Shown: positions 51,944 through 60,462 of the stretch, piece after piece
How positions within the stretch are numbered: position 1 is the first letter of the stretch
Layout: the number at the start of each line of letters is the position of its first letter
Assembly: GCF_008704535.1 (NCBI RefSeq)
Contig: NZ_CP023701.1
Location: 3,343,501 to 3,407,500 of the forward strand
Direction of reading: 5' to 3'
From: Streptomyces subrutilus
GTDB taxonomy: Bacteria; Actinomycetota; Actinomycetes; Streptomycetales; Streptomycetaceae
Length of the DNA: 64,000 nucleotides
The notes under the pieces: model-generated
Told to the model about the DNA's origin: nothing
What the model saw: only the letters and a program-made list of their open reading frames with translations
Databases searched by the model: none
Position numbers and translations under genes: made by a program

Positions 51944-52936
51944 ATGGCCGCTCTGGGATGGCTCACCCCCCGTAGGCGCTCCGCCACCGCGCGGAGCGTG
52001 CTGGCAGGCGAGGCCTCGGCCGAGGCCGCGCGCAAGACCGCGCTGGCCCAGGCCCGTCCGCTCACCGAACCCGACGCCCGGGCGGAGGCCGAAGCGGAAG
52101 CGGAGGCACTGGCGGAAGCCGGACTGCCGGAGGAGCCGCGGGAGCCGGAGTTCCCGGTCGCCGGCGACGACCTCGCCGCCGCCTTCTTCGACCTCGACAA
52201 CACCGTCATGCAGGGCGCCGCGATCTTCCACTTCGGCCGCGGCCTCTACAAGCGCGAGTTCTTCCGCCGCCGCGAACTGGCCCGCTTCGCCTGGCAGCAG
52301 GCCTGGTTCCGCCTCGCCGGCGTCGAGGACCCCGACCACATGCAGGACGCCCGCGACAGCGCCCTGTCCATCGTCAAGGGCCACAGGGTCTCCGAGCTGA
52401 TGTCGATCGGCGAGGAGATCTACGACGAGTACATGGCCGAGCGCATCTGGCCCGGCACCCGCGCCCTGGCCCAGGCCCACCTCGACGCCGGCCAGAAGGT
52501 GTGGCTCGTCACCGCCGCCCCCGTCGAGACCGCCACGATCATCGCCCGCAGGCTCGGCCTCACCGGCGCCCTGGGCACCGTCGCCGAGTCCGTCGACGGC
52601 ATCTACACCGGCCGCCTCGTCGGCGAACCGCTGCACGGGCCCGCCAAGGCCGAGGCCGTCCGCGCCCTGGCCGCCGCCGAGGGCCTGGACCTCGGCCGCT
52701 GCGCCGCGTACAGCGATTCGCACAACGACATTCCGATGCTGTCCCTGGTCGGACACCCCTACGCGATCAATCCCGACACAAAACTGCGCAAGCATGCCCG
52801 GGCCCACGACTGGCGGCTGCGCGACTATCGGACCGGCCGCAAGGCCGTGAAGGTCGGCGTCCCGGCCGCCGCCGGCGTCGGCGCGATCGCGGGCGGCGCC
52901 GCCGCCGCCATCGCCCTGCACCGCCGCCGCAAGTAG
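51944..52936 (+). CDS. HAD-family phosphatase with membrane-associated tail
   Basis: This protein of about 330 aa is a HAD phosphatase of the SerB/HAD-IB type: FFDLDNTVMQG near residue 83 with the two catalytic Asp, VTAAPVETATIIA near 195, and YSDSHNDIPML near 265. The N-terminal 70 residues are Ala/Glu-rich and the C-terminus is a short hydrophobic stretch (GVGAIAGGAAAAIALH) followed by RRRK, suggesting membrane attachment. TATGCT ends six bases before the ATG, so it is likely leaderless. Confidence 0.88.
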   Translation: MAALGWLTPRRRSATARSVLAGEASAEAARKTALAQARPLTEPDARAEAEAEAEALAEAGLPEEPREPEFPVAGDDLAAAFFDLDNTVMQGAAIFHFGRGLYKREFFRRRELARFAWQQAWFRLAGVEDPDHMQDARDSALSIVKGHRVSELMSIGEEIYDEYMAERIWPGTRALAQAHLDAGQKVWLVTAAPVETATIIARRLGLTGALGTVAESVDGIYTGRLVGEPLHGPAKAEAVRALAAAEGLDLGRCAAYSDSHNDIPMLSLVGHPYAINPDTKLRKHARAHDWRLRDYRTGRKAVKVGVPAAAGVGAIAGGAAAAIALHRRRK

Positions 52937-53296
52937 CGGCCCCGGGCCCCGCACGGCCCCCGACCGGCCCGGCCGCCCACCGGGCCGTCCGCCGCGCATT
53001 CGCTCAGCTCTACCCGTGCCCGCCGCGCCCCACTCCGGCCTGCCCGACTCGGTCGCGGGCCATTGGGGAAGCTTCCATTCCGCGCACCGAAGTGATCAAG
53101 AATCGATCACCAACAGCGACTGAATATGCCCTCGGTACGCAACAGAAGCGTCGTAACCGGTGATTTGAGCAACTGGGTGTAGCGCCGCCTGTACGAAGCG
53201 TTATTCTCCTCAAACGCATGCCACCGGCCATCTGTCGCTACGACGGGTGAACGGTCCCGCACTGCACGTGATGGAAGCTCTGCCTCTGGGAGTCCC
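52937..53296. other. bldN upstream region
   Basis: This 360 bp region has no supported gene. It carries a BldD-like GTGATC/GATCAC repeat at 53092-53110, a CGTAAC element at 53152-53157 (partial sigma-BldN-like promoter) and AT-richer sequence near 53120-53215 as in other developmental promoters. Confidence 0.55.
53092..53110. promoter_or_regulatory. BldD-like inverted repeat upstream of bldN
   Basis: GTGATC, seven bases, GATCAC is a perfect 6-7-6 inverted repeat, fitting the BldD pattern AGTGA-Nm-TCACC. bldN is an established BldD target in S. coelicolor. Confidence 0.6.
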
Positions 53297-54115
53297 GTGT
53301 ACCCATCTGTCGGGGTTGACGCCTCGGGCCTGGCTACGCTGCGCGCAACGGTCTTCGACCACCTGCGTGGCTTCGTCCCCACCGCGTACGCCGTCCCCGC
53401 CTTCGCCACCGCCGTCCCCGCCGGCCTCGGCCCGGCCGGCCCTTGCTATGCCCTGACCGACGGCGGCGCGACGGTGGGCAGACGCGGCCGCGCGGCCGGG
53501 GGCTCGAACGGCGCTGCCGGCACGGGCACCCAGGCCACCACCCACCGCCGTCCCACCGCGGACAGCGACCAGGCCCGCATGATGGACCTGGTCGAACGCG
53601 CCCAGGCCGGTGAGGCCGAGGCCTTCGGCCGCCTGTACGACCAGTACAGCGACACCGTGTACCGCTACATCTACTACCGCGTCGGCGGCAAGGCGACCGC
53701 GGAGGATCTCACCAGCGAGACCTTCCTGCGCGCGCTGCGCCGCATCTCGACCTTCACCTGGCAGGGCCGCGACTTCGGCGCCTGGCTCGTGACGATCGCC
53801 CGCAACCTGGTGGCGGACCACTTCAAGTCCAGCCGCTTCCGGCTGGAGGTCACCACCGGCGAGATGCTCGACGCCAACGAGGTCGAGCGCAGCCCCGAGG
53901 ACTCCGTCCTGGAGTCCCTCTCCAACGCGGCCCTGCTGGAGGCCGTACGGAAACTCAACCCCCAGCAGCAGGAGTGCGTGACCCTGCGCTTCCTGCAAGG
54001 CCTCTCGGTCGCCGAGACGGCCCGGGTCATGGGCAAGAACGAGGGCGCCATCAAGACGCTCCAGTACCGGGCGGTCCGGACCCTGGCCCGGCTCCTCCCG
54101 GAAGACGCCCGCTGA
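53297..54115 (+). CDS. bldN: Developmental ECF sigma factor BldN (pro-form)
   Basis: This 272-aa sigma factor is needed for aerial hyphae formation. The N-terminal 90 or so residues (MYPSVGVDASGLATLRATVF...) are the pro-sequence known to be removed in S. coelicolor BldN. Region 2 starts around residue 97 (DLVERAQAGEAEAFGRLYDQ, AEDLTSETFLRALRRI) and region 4 is around 205-262 (LNPQQQECVTLRFLQGLSVA, KNEGAIKTLQYRAVRTL). The GTG start follows GGGAG. The anti-sigma factor gene is next. Confidence 0.95.
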   Translation: MYPSVGVDASGLATLRATVFDHLRGFVPTAYAVPAFATAVPAGLGPAGPCYALTDGGATVGRRGRAAGGSNGAAGTGTQATTHRRPTADSDQARMMDLVERAQAGEAEAFGRLYDQYSDTVYRYIYYRVGGKATAEDLTSETFLRALRRISTFTWQGRDFGAWLVTIARNLVADHFKSSRFRLEVTTGEMLDANEVERSPEDSVLESLSNAALLEAVRKLNPQQQECVTLRFLQGLSVAETARVMGKNEGAIKTLQYRAVRTLARLLPEDAR

Positions 54116-54208
54116 CCGCCGCACACCCCTGCCTTTTTCATACAAGAACACCATCCCACTTACATCCGGTGACCCCTCGATGACGCTGTGGTCCGATCAT
54201 CCTTCGTC

Positions 54209-54237
54209 CGTAACCCAAGTGCCGCGACGCTCGTTGT
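54209..54237 (+). promoter_or_regulatory. Predicted sigma-BldN promoter of rsbN
   Basis: CGTAAC (54209-54214), 17 bp, CGTTGT (54232-54237) closely matches the known sigma-BldN elements CGTAAC and CGTTGN. A start near 54244 would give a leader of about 124 nt to the GTG at 54368. Confidence 0.68.
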
Positions 54238-54367
54238 GCGGAATGCAGGCTCCCTGTGGACACGCCCTGTCCGAAGGCGCTCACCCGATCGTGTGGACGC
54301 GCTCAAGGCGGGCAACCTTCCGGTCACCTTGGGGAGTCGATCGTCATGACGAGAGGAGGTGCCGCCA

Positions 54368-55573
54368 GTGATCGCGAACGTGACTCCGCACCGGCGGGCG
54401 AACGCCTTCGCCCAGGCCCTGGAGGATCGGACGCCGTCCGATCCTTCGGAACCGGATCCGGCGGCCGAGCAGTCCGAGGCACCTGCCGAACCTGCCGACC
54501 ACGACCGGCTTTTGGCCTTGGCGAACGTGCTCGGCGAAAGAATGCCGCGCCCCGTGCTGGACGCCGACGTCAAAGTGGTGCAACGGGCCCAGCTCGTTGC
54601 CGCCATGGAGGCCATGGTGTTGGAGCAGAGGGCCACGGGCGGGGCAGCCCAGGACCCTCAGGTGCCCGAGCAGCGGACCGGCCGCGGCGCCCACCGGGCG
54701 ACCTCGCTCCGGAAATTGCGGCCCCGCTCCCGCTGGTCCAAGGGCATCGCAGCGGGCGGCCTCACCGTGGGTGTGGCCGCAGGGGCCTTCAGCGGAGTGG
54801 CCGCTGCCAGCACCGACGCCCTGCCCGGTGACCACCTCTACCCGGTGAAACTGGGCATGGAGGACCTGAAGCTGGGCATGGCCGACGACGATTCGGACCG
54901 GGGCGAGCTCTACCTCGACCAGGCCTCGAACCGCCTGTCGGAAGCCCGCAGGCTGATGGAGCGCGGCCGGACCGGCGTACTGGACCACGAGTCCCTGGGC
55001 GAGATCCGCCGGGCCCTGGCGGGCATGAAGCACGACGCGGAGCAGGGCCACCGCCTGCTCCAGGCGGCGTACGCACGGGACGGCTCGCTCGGCCCGATGC
55101 AGAAGCTGTCGTCGTTCTCCCGCTCGCACCGCGACGCGTGGGGCCGGCTCCGGGAGAACCTCCCGCCCCAGCTCAACGACGTCGGCGGCGAGGTCGAATC
55201 GGTCTTCCAGGCCATAGACCACGACGTGGCGCCGGTCCAGGGCCTCCTGCCCCGGCCGCCGGAGCAGAGCCGCGGCCCGGGATCGTCCGGCACCCCGGCC
55301 AGGCCCGGCACCCCGAGCGGCAAGCACTCCGCTCCCGCCCCGGGCACCCCGTCCGGCAGTCCGGCGGCGCCGGCCCCGTCCGGGAGCACCACCAAGCCCC
55401 CGCCCGCCGGCGGCCTCCTCGGCGGCACCGGCGACCTGCTCCACCCGCCCACCGGGCCCTCCTCCCCGCCCCCCTCGGGGTCGGCGGAGCAGCCCCGGCC
55501 GGACATCACCCTGCCGCCCCTGCTCCCCGGCCTCCTCCCGGGCCTGGGCATCAAGGCGGAGGACGCCGAGTAA
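54368..55573 (+). CDS. rsbN: Anti-sigma factor RsbN (DUF5667 type)
   Basis: This protein of about 401 aa inhibits sigma-BldN. The N-terminal part (MIANVTPHRRANAFAQALED...) is cytoplasmic and sigma-binding by homology; a membrane helix lies near residues 120-145 (GIAAGGLTVGVAAGAFSGVA); a helical DUF5667 domain follows (DHLYPVKLGMEDLKLGM, YLDQASNRLSEARRLM); then a Pro/Ser-rich tail. AGGAGG lies eight bases before the GTG at 54368, which is preferred over the GTG at 54359. Confidence 0.88.
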   Translation: MIANVTPHRRANAFAQALEDRTPSDPSEPDPAAEQSEAPAEPADHDRLLALANVLGERMPRPVLDADVKVVQRAQLVAAMEAMVLEQRATGGAAQDPQVPEQRTGRGAHRATSLRKLRPRSRWSKGIAAGGLTVGVAAGAFSGVAAASTDALPGDHLYPVKLGMEDLKLGMADDDSDRGELYLDQASNRLSEARRLMERGRTGVLDHESLGEIRRALAGMKHDAEQGHRLLQAAYARDGSLGPMQKLSSFSRSHRDAWGRLRENLPPQLNDVGGEVESVFQAIDHDVAPVQGLLPRPPEQSRGPGSSGTPARPGTPSGKHSAPAPGTPSGSPAAPAPSGSTTKPPPAGGLLGGTGDLLHPPTGPSSPPPSGSAEQPRPDITLPPLLPGLLPGLGIKAEDAE

Positions 55574-55588
55574 CGACCGGTACGCGCA

Positions 55589-55622
55589 TGCCGGCGGGCC
55601 CGCCCACGCGGCCCCGCCGGCA
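55589..55622. terminator. Hairpin between convergent rsbN and acyltransferase genes
   Basis: Arms TGCCGGCGGG (55589-55598) and CCCGCCGGCA (55613-55622) pair perfectly, 16 bp after the rsbN stop. Confidence 0.6.
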
Positions 55623-55639
55623 CCGCCGTGCCCCCACCG

Positions 55640-56641
55640 TCAGAAGAACACCGACCGCCGCTGCACCAGCAGCCGGTACAGCGTGTGCTGGATCTGCTCG
55701 CGCACCTGATCGGTCAGGTTGAACATCAGCATCGGGTCCTCCGCCGCCTCGGCCGCGTACCCGTCCGTCGCGATCGGCTCCCCGAACTGGATCGTCCACT
55801 TCGTCGGCAGCGGCAGCGCGCCCAGCGGCCCCAGCCACGGGAACGTCGGCGTGATCGGGAAGTACGGAATCCCCAGCAGCCGCGCCAACGTCTTCGCGTT
55901 GCCGACCATCGGGTAGATCTCCTCCGCCCCGACGATCGAGCACGGCACGATCGGCGTCCCCGCGCGCAGGGCCGTCGAGACGAACCCGCCCCGCCCGAAC
56001 CGCTGGAGCTTGTACCGGTCCCCGAACGGCTTCCCTATCCCCTTGAAGCCCTCCGGCATCACACCGACCAGCTCCCCGGCCTCCAGCAGCCGCTGCGCGT
56101 CCTCCGCGCAGGCCAGCGTGTGCCCGGCCTTGCGGGCCAGCTCGTTGACGACCGGCAGCATGAACACCAGGTCCGCGGCCAGCAGCCGCAGGTGCCGCTG
56201 CGCGGGGTGGTGGTCGTGCACGGCGACCTGGAGCATCAGCCCGTCCAGCGGCAGCGTCCCGGAGTGGTTGGCGACGATCAGCGCACCGCCCTCCTTCGGG
56301 ATGTTCTCGACGCCCTTGACCTCGACCCGGAAGTACCGGTCGAAGAGCGGCCGCATCAGGGTCATCAGGACCTGGTCCGTCAGCTCCTCGTCGTAGCCGA
56401 ACTCGTCGACCTCGTACTCCCCGGTGATCCGGCGCCGCAGGAACGCCAGGCCCCCGGCGAGCCGCCGGTCCCAGCCGCTCCCGCCCGCACCCCGGACCCC
56501 GTCCGCCACCGGCTCCACGGGCGGCACGGACGCCTCCGGGCCCGGCCCGGACTGCGGCTCGGAGGCCACGCGCACCCGGCGCCCCGCCGGACGCCGGCGC
56601 GGGCGGTCCTCGTCGAACACAATGACCTTGGCGTCCGCCAC
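55640..56641 (-). CDS. 1-acyl-glycerol-3-phosphate acyltransferase-like protein
   Basis: This protein of about 333 aa has a PlsC domain (about residues 110-290) with the catalytic ANHSGTLPLDG (HX4D near 121), GVMPEGFKGIGK and VPCSIVGAEEIYPM motifs. A low-complexity N-terminus precedes it. It probably acylates lysophospholipid or a related acceptor; the exact acceptor is unknown. Its GTG overlaps the epimerase stop by one base (TAGTG), so the two are coupled. Confidence 0.87.
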   Translation of the reverse strand: MADAKVIVFDEDRPRRRPAGRRVRVASEPQSGPGPEASVPPVEPVADGVRGAGGSGWDRRLAGGLAFLRRRITGEYEVDEFGYDEELTDQVLMTLMRPLFDRYFRVEVKGVENIPKEGGALIVANHSGTLPLDGLMLQVAVHDHHPAQRHLRLLAADLVFMLPVVNELARKAGHTLACAEDAQRLLEAGELVGVMPEGFKGIGKPFGDRYKLQRFGRGGFVSTALRAGTPIVPCSIVGAEEIYPMVGNAKTLARLLGIPYFPITPTFPWLGPLGALPLPTKWTIQFGEPIATDGYAAEAAEDPMLMFNLTDQVREQIQHTLYRLLVQRRSVFF

Positions 56642-57717
56642 TATCGCTTCGCTCCTTCAGCCGCTTCGCCGTCGGCCGTCAGGCCGTCTACCTCCAGCAT
56701 CGCCGACACGCGGTCCACGGCCCGCGCCATCCGCTCCGGCGGCAGCAGCCCGACGGCCCGGCTCCGCGCGAAGTCGGCGAACGCCTCCGCGGTCGTGTAC
56801 CCGGGTTCGAAACCGAGCACCTCCCGCATCTGCGCGGTCTCCACGACCCGTCCGTGCGTGAGGAGCCTTATCTGCTCCGGCGAGAAGTCCGTCACCCCCA
56901 CCGCCCGCAGCGCCGACCCCACCCACGTCACCGCGGGCAGCAGCAGCGGCAGCGTGGGCCGGCCCAGCCGCCGCGAACACTGCGACAGCAGCAGGACTCC
57001 GTCCCCCGCGATGTTGAAGGTCCCGCTGTTCAGCGTCCCGCGCCGCGGCTCCCGCGCCGCCAGCCGCAACACGTCCAGCACGTCGTCCTCGTGGACGAAC
57101 TGCAACCGCGGGTCGTAGCCCAGCACGGTCGGCATCACCGGCATGGAGAAGTACTCGGCGAGCGCCGAGTCCGCGTAGGGCCCCAGGATGTTCGCGAAGC
57201 GCAGCACGCACACCGCGACGTCCGGCCGCCGGCGCGCGAACCCGCGCACGTACCCCTCGACCTCGGCCGCGTCCTTGGCGAAACCGCCTGCCGGCAGCGA
57301 CTTCGGCTCGGTGGTCTCGGTGAAGACGGCCGGATCGCGCGGGGTGCCCCCGTACACGCCGGTACTGGACTTCACCACGAGCCGCCGCACCGTCGGGGAC
57401 TTCTGGCAGGCCCCGAGGAGCTGCATCGTCCCGATGACGTTCGTCTCCTTGACGGTGCTGTACGCCCCGCCCGTCCCCGCCGCGCCCCCGGTCACCGCCA
57501 GGTGCACCACCGTGTCCACGGCGTGCTCGGCGAGCACCCGGGCGATCGCCGACTGCCGGATGTCCGTCCGGACGAACTCGGCCGACCCCAGCCGGTGCGG
57601 CGGCGCCGTGGAATCCACCGCGATCACCCGCTCGACCCCCGGATCGCGCTGGACGCGCCGCACGAAGCGGCCCCCCAGCTGACGGGCAGCCCCGGTGACC
57701 AGTACGACCTTGCCCAC
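56641..57717 (-). CDS. NAD-dependent epimerase/dehydratase-like protein
   Basis: This 358-aa extended-SDR protein has VLVTGAARQLGGRFVRR at the N-terminus. The usual YxxxK position is not obvious: the segment VKSSTGVYGGTPRDPAVF has Ser and Tyr, but the Lys four residues later is missing, so it may bind nucleotide without standard dehydrogenase activity. It is coupled to the acyltransferase, suggesting a joint lipid or envelope role. The ATG at 57717 is the start. Confidence 0.75.
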   Translation of the reverse strand: MGKVVLVTGAARQLGGRFVRRVQRDPGVERVIAVDSTAPPHRLGSAEFVRTDIRQSAIARVLAEHAVDTVVHLAVTGGAAGTGGAYSTVKETNVIGTMQLLGACQKSPTVRRLVVKSSTGVYGGTPRDPAVFTETTEPKSLPAGGFAKDAAEVEGYVRGFARRRPDVAVCVLRFANILGPYADSALAEYFSMPVMPTVLGYDPRLQFVHEDDVLDVLRLAAREPRRGTLNSGTFNIAGDGVLLLSQCSRRLGRPTLPLLLPAVTWVGSALRAVGVTDFSPEQIRLLTHGRVVETAQMREVLGFEPGYTTAEAFADFARSRAVGLLPPERMARAVDRVSAMLEVDGLTADGEAAEGAKR

Positions 57718-57764
57718 GAGTTCAGCGCCTCCCTAGTCGCGACAGCCGACCCCCGGCTGCACCA

Positions 57765-57795
57765 CAGCCCCCCCACCAGGATGGTGGAGGGGCTG
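57765..57795 (-). terminator. Terminator after bS22
   Basis: CAGCCCC/GGGGCTG and CCACC/GGTGG arms with one C-A mismatch form a hairpin 24 bp past the bS22 stop. Confidence 0.6.
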
Positions 57796-57818
57796 CGGAG
57801 AACACGTACAGCTGCCGT

Positions 57819-57917
57819 TTACTTCTTGTTACGACGCTGGACGCGGGTGCGCTTGAGCAGCTTGCGGTGCTTCTTCTTAGCCATCCGCTTGCGCCGCTTC
57901 TTGATAACAGAGCCCAC
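57819..57917 (-). CDS. Small ribosomal protein bS22 (AURKAIP1/COX24 type)
   Basis: A 32-aa very basic protein ([20 protein letters not shown] then [12 protein letters not shown]) that matches the actinobacterial 30S protein bS22. The GTG at 57917 follows GAGGG at five bases. Too short for usual gene finders; recognised from sequence. Confidence 0.9.
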   Translation of the reverse strand: MGSVIKKRRKRMAKKKHRKLLKRTRVQRRNKK

Positions 57918-58049
57918 GACTACCCTCGCTCACTTCTCTTCACTCGGTGCGGGGCGTCTGGGCCCACACGACCTACGTCGGCCTAGCCTACCCGCCCGAG
58001 CTCTGAGCTTGTAATCCGCATGCCAGCGAGGTGGTCGGGGACCTCAGTC

Positions 58050-58259
58050 TCAGGCCGACTCCACCCCCACATAGGACTCTCGGAGGTACTCGTGAACCGC
58101 GTTCTCGGGGACCCGGAAGGACCGGCCCACCCGGATTGCGGGCAGATGACCGTTGTGCACCAGGCGGTACACGGTCATCTTCGACACTCGCATCACCGAG
58201 GCGACCTCCGCCACGGTCAGGAACTGAACCTCACTGAGAGGCCTCTCGCCAGCAGCCAT
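58050..58259 (-). CDS. Excisionase/MerR-type small HTH regulator (BdtA-like)
   Basis: This 69-aa protein is a single winged HTH of the excisionase family: FLTVAEVASVMRVSKMTVYR, LVHNGHLPAIRVGRSFRVPE. In S. coelicolor the gene at the matching place, next to bS22, is bdtA, a BldD target; the match here is by family and context. The ATG at 58259 follows AAGG six bases upstream. Confidence 0.85.
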   Translation of the reverse strand: MAAGERPLSEVQFLTVAEVASVMRVSKMTVYRLVHNGHLPAIRVGRSFRVPENAVHEYLRESYVGVESA

Positions 58260-58373
58260 GACACACCTTGACCTTCCGCGCATGACGGGCACCGGCTTCC
58301 CCTCCGGTTACTCCTCGTCGTCGCACGCTCACTCCCCAGAGTAGGGGCGCGTGATACGAGTGGGGAAGAGGAG

Positions 58374-59204
58374 CTACGGCCACTCCTGGCGCACCGGCAG
58401 ACACGCCCGATCGAGCACATAGCGTGTGAGGGGCCGGTAGTAGTCCGCGCGCACCCCGTCATCAAGTGGAACCGCCACCGAGACCCGCCCCTCGGCCTCC
58501 CCCACGAACAGCGCGGGATCGTCCGTGTCCGCCAGCCCGATCGCCTCCACACCCAGCTGACCTGCACCGCAGACCCACCCGTGGTCCCCCACCACCAGCT
58601 CCGGCAACGGCCCGCCGGCCTCCGCCAGCGCCCCCAGCACCACCCGAACCGGCAGCGGCGAATGGGAGTGCGCGCCGGTGGCACTCCCGGGCTCCCGCAC
58701 GCCGGTCTCCCGCACCAGTGCGACCCCCCGTACGTAATCGATGCGGTGCGTGCGTACCCCGAACCGGGTCGGCACGTCGACGCACACCCCCTGCGCCGGA
58801 GTGAGGACAACACATCCCGCCGCCGACACCGCCGCGGCCAAGGAGGCGTAGAAATCCAGGAGCCGGTGCGGATGCCCCGTCCCGAACAGCACCGGAGACC
58901 CCACCCGCACCGCCGCACCCAGCCGCCCCGCGAAAGCCTCCAGAGCCTCCACCGTCCGCTCCGGATCGATCACGTCCGGTCCGCTGACGTGCGCCGGATC
59001 CGCCGACACCCCGCACCGGTCCGCCATCAGCCGCAGCAGATCGCCCTCGCCCCAGGCCCGTACCGGGTCCAGCCCCAGCAGCACCCGCGGATCACGCGCG
59101 GCGAACAGCCGGTAACTGCGCAGGCTCGCCTCCCGGGACGTGGCGACGGGCCCGGCCAACCGGGCCGCCAGCAGGTGCGCGCGCAGCGCCGCGGTGCTCA
59201 ACAC
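58374..59204 (-). CDS. Conserved protein, phosphatase-annotated family
   Basis: This protein of about 276 aa resembles a Streptomyces family usually labelled phosphatase, but no classical phosphatase motif can be pointed to. Visible segments are LFAARDPRVLLGLDPVRAWG, GTGHPHRLLDFYASLA (His-rich), LTPAQGVCVDVPTRF and VVGDHGWVCGAGQLGVEAIG. No signal peptide is seen. The GTG at 59204 follows GGGGAG at nine bases. Confidence 0.65.
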   Translation of the reverse strand: MLSTAALRAHLLAARLAGPVATSREASLRSYRLFAARDPRVLLGLDPVRAWGEGDLLRLMADRCGVSADPAHVSGPDVIDPERTVEALEAFAGRLGAAVRVGSPVLFGTGHPHRLLDFYASLAAAVSAAGCVVLTPAQGVCVDVPTRFGVRTHRIDYVRGVALVRETGVREPGSATGAHSHSPLPVRVVLGALAEAGGPLPELVVGDHGWVCGAGQLGVEAIGLADTDDPALFVGEAEGRVSVAVPLDDGVRADYYRPLTRYVLDRACLPVRQEWP

Positions 59205-59292
59205 ACCCCGATGCTCCCCCCAACCCCGCCGGGACGACGTCAATTCCCCGATACGGCCCCACCGTTGGCGTAACGATGCTTCACCCGCCCCG

Positions 59293-60462
59293 TCAGGTCA
59301 GCATCCCCCGCAAGGGGAACACCGCCCGCCGCGTCGCCAGCACCGCCTGGTCGATCCGGTCCGCCGGGTCGTAACCCGCCTCCCACTCCCGCCACTCCAC
59401 CGGCCGCCCGTCCGTCATCCGCGCCGGCGCCACCTGCCCCGTCCGCGCGTACGCCTCCTCCCGCCACGACGCCGGCACCGCCGTCTCCGGATCGACCGGC
59501 CGGTGCGCCGCGATCGCCACCAGATGGGTCCACGACCGCGGTACGACGTCCACCACCGCGTAGCCGCCCCCGCCCAGCGCCAGCCACTTCCCGTCCGCGT
59601 GCGCGTGCGCCAGGCCGTGACAGGCCTCCTGCACCGCCCGCTGGCCGTCCAGGGACACCGCCAGGTGCGCCAGCGGATCCTCCACGTGCGTGTCCGCCCC
59701 GTGCTGCGTCACCAGCACCTGCGGCCGGAAGTCCGCCAGCAGCTCCGGCACCGTCGCGTGGAACGCCCGCAGCCACCCCGCGTCCCCGGTCCCGGCCGGC
59801 AGCGCCACGTTCACCGCCGACCCCTCGGCCGCCGGCCCACCGGTCTCTTCCGGCCACCCGGTCTGCGGGAACAGCGTCCGCGGGTGCTCGTGCAGCGAGA
59901 CGGTCAGCACCCGCGGATCGTCCCAGAAGGCCGCCTGCACCCCGTCGCCGTGGTGCACGTCCACGTCCACGTACGCGACCCGCTCGGCCCCCAGCTCCAG
60001 CAGCCGCGCCACCGCCAGCGCCGCGTCGTTGTACACGCAGAACCCGGCCGCCCCGCCCGGCATCGCGTGGTGCAGCCCGCCCGCGAAGTTCACCGCGTGC
60101 CCCGCCTCGCCGCGCCACACCGCCTCCGCGGCCGCCACCGACTGCCCCGCGATCAGGGCCGACGCCTCGTGCATCCCGCGGAAGGCCGGGTCGTCCACCG
60201 TCCCCAGCCCGTACGAGCCGTCGGCCGCCCCCGGATCCGCCGACACCGCCCGCACCGCGGCGACGTAGTCCTCCCGGTGCACCAGCCGCAGCGTCGAGTC
60301 ACCCGCCGCCCGGCCCGCCCGCACCTCCACCGCCCGGTCCAGCCCGAAGGCCCGCACCAGGCTCATGGTCAGCGCCAGGCGCACCGGGTCCATCGGATGG
60401 TCCGGCCCGAAGTCATACCCCGTTACCGCCTCGTCCCACATCAACAACCCGCGGCCGCTCAT
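59293..60462 (-). CDS. acuC: Acetoin-utilisation-type histone deacetylase family protein
   Basis: This protein of about 389 aa has the zinc-hydrolase fold of class I/II deacetylases: GGLHHAMPGGAAGFCVYND with the catalytic His pair, YVDVDVHHGDGVQ with metal Asp/His, and VTQHGADTHVEDPL, LALGGGGYAV. It is expected to remove acetyl groups from lysine of cytoplasmic proteins such as acetyl-CoA synthetase. The start at 60462 (MSGRGLLMWDEAV) overlaps the MFS gene end by 50 bp. Confidence 0.9.
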   Translation of the reverse strand: MSGRGLLMWDEAVTGYDFGPDHPMDPVRLALTMSLVRAFGLDRAVEVRAGRAAGDSTLRLVHREDYVAAVRAVSADPGAADGSYGLGTVDDPAFRGMHEASALIAGQSVAAAEAVWRGEAGHAVNFAGGLHHAMPGGAAGFCVYNDAALAVARLLELGAERVAYVDVDVHHGDGVQAAFWDDPRVLTVSLHEHPRTLFPQTGWPEETGGPAAEGSAVNVALPAGTGDAGWLRAFHATVPELLADFRPQVLVTQHGADTHVEDPLAHLAVSLDGQRAVQEACHGLAHAHADGKWLALGGGGYAVVDVVPRSWTHLVAIAAHRPVDPETAVPASWREEAYARTGQVAPARMTDGRPVEWREWEAGYDPADRIDQAVLATRRAVFPLRGMLT

